Source of the DNA: Candidatus Latescibacterota bacterium
Lineage (GTDB): Bacteria > JAAXHH01 > JABIQT01
DNA: 8,375 nt
Reading direction: 5' to 3'
Assembly: GCA_018667995.1 (NCBI GenBank)
Contig: JABIQT010000005.1
Coordinates: 1-8,375, forward strand
The position numbers were made by a program, and so were the translations under genes. The notes beneath the pieces are model-generated. The model was not told the origin of the DNA, did no database searches, and worked only from the letters and a program-made list of their open reading frames with translations. This document shows, one piece after another, positions 1 to 6,126 of the stretch; positions within the stretch are counted from its first letter, which is position 1; each line of letters starts with the position of its first letter.

Positions 1-157
1 TGATTCCGCCTCCTGTATCGGCGACAACGGCCGGCGCCTGTCCGATCGCCTGTTCGCTTCCAGACATGAGGCCCCCCCACAGGAGGACTGCAGCGAGGAA
101 TATCCAGCGATTTGTATGGTGAATCGACCTGGTCGATTGATTGCGGCTGTTAGGCAT
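1..157 (-). CDS. N-terminus of an exported protein of unknown family (partial, runs off the left edge)
   Basis: Reading leftwards from an ATG at 157-155, an open frame of 52 codons reaches the window edge without a stop. It begins with a typical Gram-negative signal peptide: a long basic n-region (R5, R10, R17), a hydrophobic core at about residues 18-31 (WIFLAAVLLWGG), then a polar stretch with a plausible cleavage site near G-Q-A (residues 39-41). The mature protein starts around PAVVADTGGG, so the product should be periplasmic, in the outer membrane or secreted. Too little is present to name a family. It is divergent from the TetR gene at 324, which may regulate it. A run of seven C (72-78, seven G in the mRNA) lies inside the signal-peptide codons. 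There is no Shine-Dalgarno sequence before the ATG. The predicted promoter would place the transcript start almost on the ATG. Confidence 0.72.
   Translation of the reverse strand, partial: MPNSRNQSTRSIHHTNRWIFLAAVLLWGGLMSGSEQAIGQAPAVVADTGGGI
122..138. promoter_or_regulatory. Perfect 17-bp palindrome, candidate operator
   Basis: AATCGACC and GGTCGATT flank a single central T, giving two perfect 8-bp arms. The site lies 20-36 nt inside the leftward gene, within codons 7-12, downstream of its predicted transcript start. Length and symmetry suit a dimeric repressor such as the neighbouring TetR protein. The one-base loop makes an RNA hairpin less likely than a protein-binding site. Binding partner inferred from proximity only. 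Confidence 0.4.
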
Positions 158-163
158 GATGAT

Positions 164-193
164 AATATAAACTACGGGAGATTAAACGGTCAA
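164..193 (-). promoter_or_regulatory. Predicted sigma70-type promoter of the leftward exported-protein gene
   Basis: On the minus strand a -35-like TTGACC (193-188) is separated by 18 nt from a -10-like TATATT (169-164). Both are close to consensus. Initiation about 7 nt downstream would fall at or next to the ATG at 157, so the transcript would be leaderless or nearly so. This agrees with the lack of a ribosome binding site. Prediction from sequence only. Confidence 0.5.
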
Positions 194-206
194 TGGTTTG
201 CATGGT

Positions 207-227
207 CCATGGCCTTATAGGCTATGG
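207..227. promoter_or_regulatory. Imperfect 21-bp inverted repeat between divergent promoters, candidate operator
   Basis: The arms CCATGGCCT (207-215) and AGGCTATGG (219-227) match at 8 of 9 positions as an inverted repeat around the centre TAT. The site lies between the two predicted -35 elements of the divergent pair (188-193 on minus, 240-245 on plus). That position would suit a shared regulator. Its sequence is unrelated to the palindromes at 122 and 251. Confidence 0.4.
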
Positions 228-239
228 TGCGATCAAGTC

Positions 240-267
240 TTGCCATAAAAATAACAACTGTTATATT
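240..267 (+). promoter_or_regulatory. Predicted promoter of the TetR-family gene with overlapping 14-bp palindrome
   Basis: TTGCCA (240-245), a 16-nt spacer and TATATT (262-267) form a sigma70-like promoter, with a TGT just before the -10 (an extended -10 pattern). The inverted repeat ATAACA-AC-TGTTAT (251-264) covers the spacer and the first bases of the -10 element. This is where an autorepressor operator would be expected. A transcript starting near 274 would have a leader of about 50 nt. Confidence 0.5.
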
Positions 268-323
268 ACGCGTGTATTGTATCAATATTCATTCCGTGTT
301 TTTGAAGGGCTCTGGAGGAATGG

Positions 324-896
324 ATGCCGCCACCTGTTAGCTTTGACAGAGAACAGATCGTACAGACGGCGCTTGCGATTGTGGAGGAGGACGGTATGAA
401 TTCCGTTTCGGCACGCATGGTTGCTGGTCGACTGAATTCATCCACACAACCAGTCTATAGTTGGTTTAAGTCTGTCGCGGAGTTGCGACGCCAGGTCTTG
501 GTGCGTGCAGTCGCATTACTCGGGCAATATATCGCTCGTCCCCATACAACGCGGACCTTTCTAAATGTTGGCGTTGGCATTGCACTCTTCGCCAAGGACC
601 ACCGTGAGTTGTACCGTGCTCTGTTCCTGGAGAATCACCCGGACGGTGACATAATCCGAGAGTTTCATGCCTCCATTAACGAGATCCAGGATCAGGACTC
701 GCGATTCACCGGAAATTCAGCTGCCGTTCGTCGTCGGATGATCAATAAGATGTGGATATTCTCTCATGGTTTGGCTACATTGGTCTGCGCAAATTTGATG
801 ACCGATGACAGTGCGGATTATATACTCGACTCGCTAAATGATTTCGGATCCGCGGTGGTGGCGGCGGAAATATCACGTGCCGTTGAAGGTGGTTAA
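324..896 (+). CDS. TetR/AcrR-family transcriptional repressor
   Basis: A 190-residue protein of normal TetR length. Residues 8-56 form the DNA-binding domain: a first helix (REQIVQTALAIVEEDG), then a helix-turn-helix at about 27-50 ending in VYSWFKS, which matches the usual 'lYyHFksKeeL' region of the family. Residues 60-185 form a helical ligand-binding and dimerisation domain. The stretch from 'AKDHRELYRALFLENHP' resembles the TetR C-terminal WHG-type domains. The start is supported by GGAGG (314-318) 5 nt before the ATG. The gene is divergent from an exported-protein gene, upstream of the outer-membrane cassette, and preceded by palindromes that could be its operators. The likely role is ligand-responsive repression of itself and one or both neighbours. 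The ligand cannot be predicted. The family call is confident; the targets are inferred. Confidence 0.9.
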   Translation: MPPPVSFDREQIVQTALAIVEEDGMNSVSARMVAGRLNSSTQPVYSWFKSVAELRRQVLVRAVALLGQYIARPHTTRTFLNVGVGIALFAKDHRELYRALFLENHPDGDIIREFHASINEIQDQDSRFTGNSAAVRRRMINKMWIFSHGLATLVCANLMTDDSADYILDSLNDFGSAVVAAEISRAVEGG

Positions 897-1003
897 TTCG
901 GTCCGGAACGGTAACCATATCAACCAAAACGAGTTCATCGAAATCTCTCTCAAAGAATCCCATGTGGTTTGCTCGGCCGACCGCCTTTTGCGTGGAGAAC
1001 CCG

Positions 1004-1009
1004 AAAGGA
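1004..1009 (+). promoter_or_regulatory. Ribosome binding site fixing the start at 1017
   Basis: AAAGGA lies 7 nt before the ATG at 1017. It supports this ATG over the in-frame TTG at 969, which would add 16 residues with charged and polar character ahead of an otherwise clean signal peptide. Confidence 0.7.
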
Positions 1010-1016
1010 CACCAAC

Positions 1017-1916
1017 ATGTGTACGCAGGCTGCCCCGCTTCTCAAAGCAATGGTCCTCGTAGCGGCCATTTCTGTCATCGCGGGAGGTGCTGCCCCGGCT
1101 GCCGCTCAGATTTCCGTAACGCACGAATTCCTGCCTGCTCAGAATCTGGCAGATCCGGCAGCAGGTCAGAATAATGCTAAAATAGAATCGAAAGCTTTTT
1201 CTGTAAACGTGGCGTTTCCGGTGGCTCTTAAGAATGGGCGCACCGTGCTGATCAACGAACTCTTTTACCAGCGGCGGGATTTTTCATACAAGGGTTTTGC
1301 TGGTGGAAATCCGGTAATCGGCAATATTCATGATCTGAATTACACGTTGTCCATCCAGCATGGTTTTTCTGAAAAATGGGCACTCCTGGCAAGCGTGACG
1401 CCAGGTCTGGCATCGGACTTCAACGCTTCGCTTTCGGGAGGCGATTTCAATTTTCAGGCCGTAACAGCGTTCATTCGGACCAAGAGTCCCAGGTTCTCCT
1501 ACGGATTTGGCGCGGTGTACTCGACGCAGTTTGGCCAGCCGATTCCGCTTCCTGTAATCGCCTTAAATTGGAACAACGGTGGGAAACTCCGGTGGGATAC
1601 CATTCTTCCTGTGAGTTCAGAATTCTGGTACACGGCGTCTCAGAAACTGAATCTCGGTCTCTTATTTGGCCTTAATGGCAATACCTACAATACGGACTCT
1701 CGTCTATTTGCCGTACCCGACCCACAATTACGATATTTCACGCTCACATTGGGACCATCCATTGGTTACAGGCTTTCGAGTATCCTGAGAGTTAAGGTGG
1801 AGGGTGGTCTTGTCGGTGTACAGCAATACCAGCTCTACAGTGGTAACACTAAGCAATCTTCCCTAAATCTGAAGCCGTCTTCATTCGTCAGGATTGGCCT
1901 ATCGTTGGGCGGGTAG
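1017..1916 (+). CDS. DUF6268-like outer-membrane beta-barrel protein
   Basis: A 299-residue protein beginning with a signal peptide (hydrophobic core at about 8-24, cleavage expected after P-A-A-A, residues 27-30, giving mature QISVTHE). The rest consists of alternating amphipathic beta-strands separated by G/N/D turns, with almost no Cys, as in a porin-like barrel. Segments such as 'LLASVTPGLASDF', 'GDFNFQA', 'LPVIALNWNN' and a late 'LNLGLLFGLNGNTYN' follow the pattern I associate with the DUF6268 family of uncharacterised outer-membrane proteins. No enzymatic motif is visible. The protein ends in SLGG rather than the classical C-terminal Phe. It stands 120 nt after the TetR gene and 74 nt before the next barrel gene on the same strand, so it is probably the first gene of the cassette. 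The beta-barrel call is firm; the family name is from memory of its pattern. Confidence 0.72.
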   Translation: MCTQAAPLLKAMVLVAAISVIAGGAAPAAAQISVTHEFLPAQNLADPAAGQNNAKIESKAFSVNVAFPVALKNGRTVLINELFYQRRDFSYKGFAGGNPVIGNIHDLNYTLSIQHGFSEKWALLASVTPGLASDFNASLSGGDFNFQAVTAFIRTKSPRFSYGFGAVYSTQFGQPIPLPVIALNWNNGGKLRWDTILPVSSEFWYTASQKLNLGLLFGLNGNTYNTDSRLFAVPDPQLRYFTLTLGPSIGYRLSSILRVKVEGGLVGVQQYQLYSGNTKQSSLNLKPSSFVRIGLSLGG

Positions 1917-1990
1917 ATCAAGCGTGACCAGCTCGTGGTAACTTACAACAATGTAGTGCGTGTATTTTCGCCTTCGCCAGCAATCGATGA

Positions 1991-3295
1991 ATGAATCAGG
2001 CAATGCTCAATCTTAGAAATTTCTTAAGAAAACCGATGGTATTGGTCCTCGGCTGTCTGATGATGGCCCCCGGATTAAGCTTGGCCCAGAGTGGTGTTGC
2101 ATCTGATAGTACTTCAGCAACAACCTATCCGGAGCGAGTACCTTACCGATCGAGAACGGAGTCCCTGTTGGCCGTACCGGGACTGGTGCTCTATCTGCCC
2201 TTCAAGGGAGTATTCTTCGTTGCAGAGCAATCTGCCAATGCCATCTGGGAGAAACGAGTTCTCGACCGGTTCAACAGCTGGTTCACCACCCGTGACGGGC
2301 GGACCGGCATACGGGTATTGGCAAGCACCACGAGCGGGCCTGGCATCCGGCTGTTCCGGAATCGAGCCTTACTCGAAGGTGACGCGAGTTTCACTACCCA
2401 GTATGGCGTGAAGTTTCGCCAGGATCAGTTGCTTAGCTTGGATTGGCCCGACGGGCGCTTGGTTCCCGGCAACTTAACCTTCACGGGACAGTTTCGTACA
2501 CGGACCGTCGAAAAATACTACGGCATAGGCAACGCGACTCCTGTATCAGCCATCACCGACTATCTGCAGGAAGACGGCATCGTACAATTCGTATATAGAC
2601 CTCCCGGTCGAGGTGGGCTTTCTGGTGCACTTGATATCAGCTACCACACCCTATACACCGAAGGCGGGCAGGATGGCACTGTCCCCAATACGGACACCGT
2701 TTTCTCGCAGGTGCAGGCTCCTGGTCTTGGCAATCGGGCACATTTTCTCAGATTCGGCGCTTCCACGCAGCTGAACTATGTGGATGTACCTGGGAGCCCG
2801 ACGCGTGGAAGCCTGACGGGGGTGCGAGTCGGTTACAGCCATACTCTGGACAATGAAGCGCTGAATTACCTTAGCCTGTCTGCCGTAACGGAGCATTTCA
2901 CGGAGCTGTTCGCTGGACGTACCATCTCTCTGAAGGCAGGTACCGACTGGCGTGTCGCTTCGTCCGGATCGAACCAGATACCATTCTACGGTCTTGCTTC
3001 CATCGGCGGCGAACAGGTTCTGCTTGGCTACGAGCGTTCGCGTTTTCGAGATCGAGGCGTCGTGCACGCTGCGGTCACCTATAGATTCCCGATCTGGTTT
3101 TACTGGGATGGACTAATCTTCTACGAACGCGGACGTACACTGCATCAACCGTCCGACTTCACATTCAGTGGATGGAAAGATAGTATCGGGGGAGGATTTC
3201 GGCTGTGGACGCGAGAAGGAGCACTCCTGAATTTCCTCGTCGCCCGCAGCAGTCAGCAGATTCGTATCATTTTCAATTTCAACTCGGGATTCTGA
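1991..3295 (+). CDS. Omp85/bacterial surface antigen-type outer-membrane barrel without POTRA domains
   Basis: A 434-residue exported protein. The signal peptide covers about residues 1-32 (basic R9/R13/K14, hydrophobic 16-31, cleavage after L-S-L-A). Residues 48-100 are a short linker ('VPGLVLYLPFKGVFFVAE') rather than POTRA repeats. From about 105 to the end runs a beta-strand barrel with the features of BamA/TamA-type surface antigens: 'KYYGIGN' at 175-181, 'D-x-PG-x-P-x-RG' at 265-273, and a loop-6-like 'GGEQVLLGYERSRFRDR' at 339-355. It ends with the aromatic signature NFNSGF, whose terminal Phe is typical of BAM-inserted proteins. The usual R-G-[YF] of loop 6 is L-G-Y here. The start is bounded: an in-frame TGA directly precedes the ATG. 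No clear Shine-Dalgarno is seen, and an alternative ATG lies at 2003. Function (export, assembly or pore) is unknown. It is followed after 4 nt by the kinase-like lipoprotein gene, suggesting a joint role. Confidence 0.82.
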   Translation: MNQAMLNLRNFLRKPMVLVLGCLMMAPGLSLAQSGVASDSTSATTYPERVPYRSRTESLLAVPGLVLYLPFKGVFFVAEQSANAIWEKRVLDRFNSWFTTRDGRTGIRVLASTTSGPGIRLFRNRALLEGDASFTTQYGVKFRQDQLLSLDWPDGRLVPGNLTFTGQFRTRTVEKYYGIGNATPVSAITDYLQEDGIVQFVYRPPGRGGLSGALDISYHTLYTEGGQDGTVPNTDTVFSQVQAPGLGNRAHFLRFGASTQLNYVDVPGSPTRGSLTGVRVGYSHTLDNEALNYLSLSAVTEHFTELFAGRTISLKAGTDWRVASSGSNQIPFYGLASIGGEQVLLGYERSRFRDRGVVHAAVTYRFPIWFYWDGLIFYERGRTLHQPSDFTFSGWKDSIGGGFRLWTREGALLNFLVARSSQQIRIIFNFNSGF

Positions 3296-3299
3296 TAAT

Positions 3300-4964
3300 T
3301 TGTCGCCTCTCCTGAATTCATCGATACTGTTCCTGACGCTTCTGTCTCTGACCGATTGCAGCGGCGGTCGGCACCTGATGCCACCGGCTAATTCTATTCA
3401 CGGTGATACCCTGGCCATTGATCAACCTCTGGAGCGCGAAAGCTCGCTGTTGAAGGAGGCGTTCAACAAGACTTTTGACCATGGTCTCAGGAAAGCGCTC
3501 GATGCTCCCAGACTCGTGCGTCACGCAACCGGTCAGCCCTACGAAGCCCTCAATGTCGATAATTTCGATGAGGTACCGAATTCCACCTGGTTTACCAACA
3601 GGAACGGTACTACAGCCATGTCACTGGCGGAGATTCAGCGTGGGCCGAATCTCACCTATGGACCAGACACAACATCTGTTTGGACGGTAGTAAGCGCAAA
3701 AATGGCGGGGGTCACACCGGGTTTCACGATTGAGGATGCCCGCGGACAGAGGTACATCGTCAAGTTCGATCCTCCTGATTTTTCGGAGTTGCCCAGTGGC
3801 GCCGAAGTGGTATCGGCGCGACTGATGTATGCCGCCGGCTACAACACTCCGGAGAACTACATTGCCTATCTCGATCCAAAGCGCCTCAGGATCGGTTCCG
3901 AAGCGATGGTAACAGTCGAAACCTACGATAAGCGGCCGGCCAAGGAACAGCGTCCCATGGACCGCAGCGACCTTGCTGCGATTCTTGCTACGGGCAATCC
4001 GAAAGGCCTGCCACTGATTCGTGTGGCGGCCAGTAAGTTCTTAGATGGCATACCAATCGGCCCCTGGCCGTATGCCGGCGTGCGGAAAGACGATCCGAAT
4101 GACGTTTACCCGCATCCTCACCGTCGGGAACTCCGTGGTCTATATGTGGTGGCAGCATGGCTGAATCATGCGGACATGAAAGAAGAAAACACCCTCGATG
4201 TCTACGAAACCGAGGGGAAGTACGTGCGCCACTATCTGATTGATTTTGGCGCTTCCCTGGGAAGCAACAGTCGGTCGCCGAGTGTTCCACGCCGGGGACA
4301 GGCCAATGGATATGACTTCAAACAGAGTATGGTGCGACTCGTGACTTTGGGGCTATACAGCTATCCCTGGGAGCGAGCTTCGCAAGAGGTGCTCTTTCCT
4401 TCGGTTGGATATCTCAATAACGACCTGTTTAACCCACAAAGCTGGAAGCCGATCTATCCAGCCCTCGCATTTGAGAACATTACAAAGAGGGACGCCTTCT
4501 GGGGCGCAAAGATCGTCACCTCTTTCAGTGACGCCCAGATTGAGGCTGCCGTTGCAGCGGGTGCCTATAGTAATCCAGATGCGGCGGAGTCTCTCGTCGC
4601 TTTTCTGAAGGAGCGAAGGGATATGACGGGCCGTCACTGGTTCTCGAAGGTCAATACGCTGGACCAGTTTCGCCTTGAGAATGGGATTGAACTAAGCGCC
4701 AAAGATCTGGCAGTCGCCAGGGGATACTCGGATGCCTCACGGACATCCTACGATCTCTCGGTCCAAGCACCTGGTGGCGAAATGCTACGAAGGTGGTCTA
4801 GTGCTGATCCGTCGGTGAGGCTTGATGGTGAATGGGAGGCTCACGGGCGTGTCATTGTCTCCATGCGACCCCGGCGTCAGGACAGCAGTGGCCAACCGGT
4901 TCTGATCTATCTGAGCAGGACCAAGCAGGCGTGGCATGTGGATGGAATCCGAAGGACGGACTAA
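3300..4964 (+). CDS. Probable exported lipoprotein with protein-kinase-like motifs
   Basis: A 554-residue protein of a family I cannot name. The N-terminus is hydrophobic (residues 5-17) and ends L-T-D-C at 17-20, a lipobox-like site with an unusual Asp at -1. Kinase-type motifs then appear in the right order: K155 in 'RYIVKFDPP' (beta3-like), E169 in 'GAEVVSARLMYAAGY' (alphaC-like), 'NHADMKEENTLD' at 289-300, in which H290, D292, K294 and N297 keep the spacing of the catalytic loop HRDLKxxN, and D315-F316-G317 in 'HYLIDFGASLG'. The alphaC-like segment also recalls HipA/PI3K-like kinases. The region from about 455 to 554 is a separate domain, probably beta-rich. A glycine-rich loop is not obvious. 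The start is TTG, 4 nt after the stop of the Omp85-like gene, so translation is probably coupled. No upstream in-frame ATG or GTG is near, and the next Met (27) would remove the signal. It could be an active exported kinase, a pseudokinase or a different transferase; the periplasm is thought to lack ATP. Confidence 0.72.
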   Translation: MSPLLNSSILFLTLLSLTDCSGGRHLMPPANSIHGDTLAIDQPLERESSLLKEAFNKTFDHGLRKALDAPRLVRHATGQPYEALNVDNFDEVPNSTWFTNRNGTTAMSLAEIQRGPNLTYGPDTTSVWTVVSAKMAGVTPGFTIEDARGQRYIVKFDPPDFSELPSGAEVVSARLMYAAGYNTPENYIAYLDPKRLRIGSEAMVTVETYDKRPAKEQRPMDRSDLAAILATGNPKGLPLIRVAASKFLDGIPIGPWPYAGVRKDDPNDVYPHPHRRELRGLYVVAAWLNHADMKEENTLDVYETEGKYVRHYLIDFGASLGSNSRSPSVPRRGQANGYDFKQSMVRLVTLGLYSYPWERASQEVLFPSVGYLNNDLFNPQSWKPIYPALAFENITKRDAFWGAKIVTSFSDAQIEAAVAAGAYSNPDAAESLVAFLKERRDMTGRHWFSKVNTLDQFRLENGIELSAKDLAVARGYSDASRTSYDLSVQAPGGEMLRRWSSADPSVRLDGEWEAHGRVIVSMRPRRQDSSGQPVLIYLSRTKQAWHVDGIRRTD

Positions 4965-5123
4965 CCGGACAAGATCTCGATATAGACCCCTGATTCACAT
5001 CGACATACGCCGGGAGGATGGGCGCACTGAAAATGCCACGATCAAGATAGAGATTTGAGTCAGCAACCCCAAGTGAATGTATCGCAACAGTCAGGTCTAC
5101 CGGTGAGGTACAGGGTTCCCCGC

Positions 5124-5141
5124 CGGCTTGAATCGAAGCCG
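5124..5141. terminator. Short hairpin between convergent genes, possible weak terminator
   Basis: CGGCTT (5124-5129) and AAGCCG (5136-5141) are perfect inverted arms around a 6-nt loop. They lie in the 197-nt gap between the ends of the lipoprotein gene and miaA. On the plus strand the hairpin is followed by a poor T-rich stretch (GTTCTT), and on the minus strand by no T-run. A bidirectional terminator is expected here, but this one is not convincing. I see nothing else in 4965-5161. Confidence 0.25.
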
Positions 5142-5161
5142 AGCGTTCTTACCGTCGCTCG

Positions 5162-6115
5162 TCAGACCGATTTGTCGGGCAGGAATCTCGCGGTGATTTC
5201 TTTGCAGACGTTCCGAGGATCGGAGTCGTGGTCAAGAGTAAGCCACTGAGTCGGGCTGGCGTGCCGAAACCACGTCAATTGTCTCTTGGCGTAGCGGCGT
5301 GTCTGTTGCTGAATATCGGCAACTGCCTCAGAAAGTGACATATCGCCTGCCAGGTGGTCCACGATCTGTTTGTACCCGAACGTTCTTAGGCCCGGCGTTT
5401 CCTTCGTATAGCCCTGCGAGAGCAGCCCTTCCACTTCTGCGACCAATCCCGCCTTGATCATATCATGCACGCGTAAATCTGTCCTTGCATACAGCTCAGT
5501 TCGCTCACGCCTGACGCCGACAACCTGTAGATCGAGTACAGGCGACTCAGGCATTGACGTCCGTTGCCACTCGGTGAGGTTTGTGCCCGTGGTCTCGTAC
5601 ACTTCCAGGGCGCGTCCAATACGCTGCTGGTCATTTGGATGGATGCGACCGCCGGCCTCCGGATCAACGTGGGAAAGGTGTTCGTGCATTGCGGCGGTTC
5701 CCTTCGACTCCATTTCTAATCTGATCTGCTCGCGAACGTGTGGCGGGATATTGGGAGCCTGGAATAGGCCACCCATCAAGGCCCGGATGTAGAGACCCGC
5801 GCCGCCTACGATTATGGGGGTTCTATGGTCGTTCACGACCGAACGCAGGACCTCCTGAACATCGCGGACATAGGTGCCAGCACTGTAGGTCTCATCGGGG
5901 TAAATGGTGTCTATCAGATGATGGCGTACCTCTTCCTGCTCATCATGTGTCGGTTTGGCTGTTCCGATATCCATCAAACGGTAAATCTGCCGCGAGTCCG
6001 CTGATATGATCTCGACTCCGAGACGTTGCGCCAGGGCGATACCGATGGCGGTCTTACCTACGCCTGTCGGTCCCACCAGTGCAAGGGCTCGTCGTCTGTT
6101 AGACTCTCTTGTCAT
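5162..6115 (-). CDS. miaA: tRNA dimethylallyltransferase MiaA
   Basis: A 317-residue enzyme of normal family length. It transfers a dimethylallyl group from DMAPP to N6 of A37 in tRNAs that read codons starting with U, giving i6A37, in the cytoplasm. Diagnostic features: a P-loop GPTGVGKT at 15-22; 'SADSRQIYRLMDIGTAKP' at 38-55, with the family's catalytic Asp at 40; 'VGGAGLYIRAL' at 103-113; and the C-terminal 'RTFGYKQI' and 'QQTRRYAKRQLTWFRH' tRNA-contact signatures. In most homologues the GG[TS]GLY motif has Thr or Ser where this protein has Ala106. The start is supported by GAAGG (6122-6126) 6 nt upstream. The gene begins 9 nt after the stop of the oxidoreductase-fold gene and is the last gene of that operon, converging on the lipoprotein gene. 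Confidence 0.97.
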   Translation of the reverse strand: MTRESNRRRALALVGPTGVGKTAIGIALAQRLGVEIISADSRQIYRLMDIGTAKPTHDEQEEVRHHLIDTIYPDETYSAGTYVRDVQEVLRSVVNDHRTPIIVGGAGLYIRALMGGLFQAPNIPPHVREQIRLEMESKGTAAMHEHLSHVDPEAGGRIHPNDQQRIGRALEVYETTGTNLTEWQRTSMPESPVLDLQVVGVRRERTELYARTDLRVHDMIKAGLVAEVEGLLSQGYTKETPGLRTFGYKQIVDHLAGDMSLSEAVADIQQQTRRYAKRQLTWFRHASPTQWLTLDHDSDPRNVCKEITARFLPDKSV

Positions 6116-6121
6116 ACATCG

Positions 6122-6126
6122 CCTTC
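6122..6126 (-). promoter_or_regulatory. Ribosome binding site of miaA overlapping the upstream stop codon
   Basis: GAAGG on the minus strand lies 6 nt before the miaA ATG and shares two bases with the TGA of the upstream gene (6127-6125). A ribosome terminating there would sit on the miaA initiation site, which favours coupled translation. Confidence 0.65.

Noticed and set aside
193-399. Open frame of 68 codons on the plus strand
   Set aside because: It crosses the promoter region and the start of the TetR gene in another frame, shows no family features, and lacks a ribosome binding site.
891-916. GGTTA...TAACC inverted repeat after the TetR gene
   Set aside because: Only 5 bp of stem, a 16-nt loop and no T-run, so it is not a credible terminator.
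969-1016. Upstream TTG start for the DUF6268-like gene
   Set aside because: It would put charged residues ahead of a good signal peptide, while AAAGGA at 1004-1009 supports the ATG at 1017.
2651-3067. 138-codon minus-strand frame inside the Omp85-like gene
   Set aside because: Antisense to a well-supported barrel gene, with a low-complexity basic composition and no recognisable domain.
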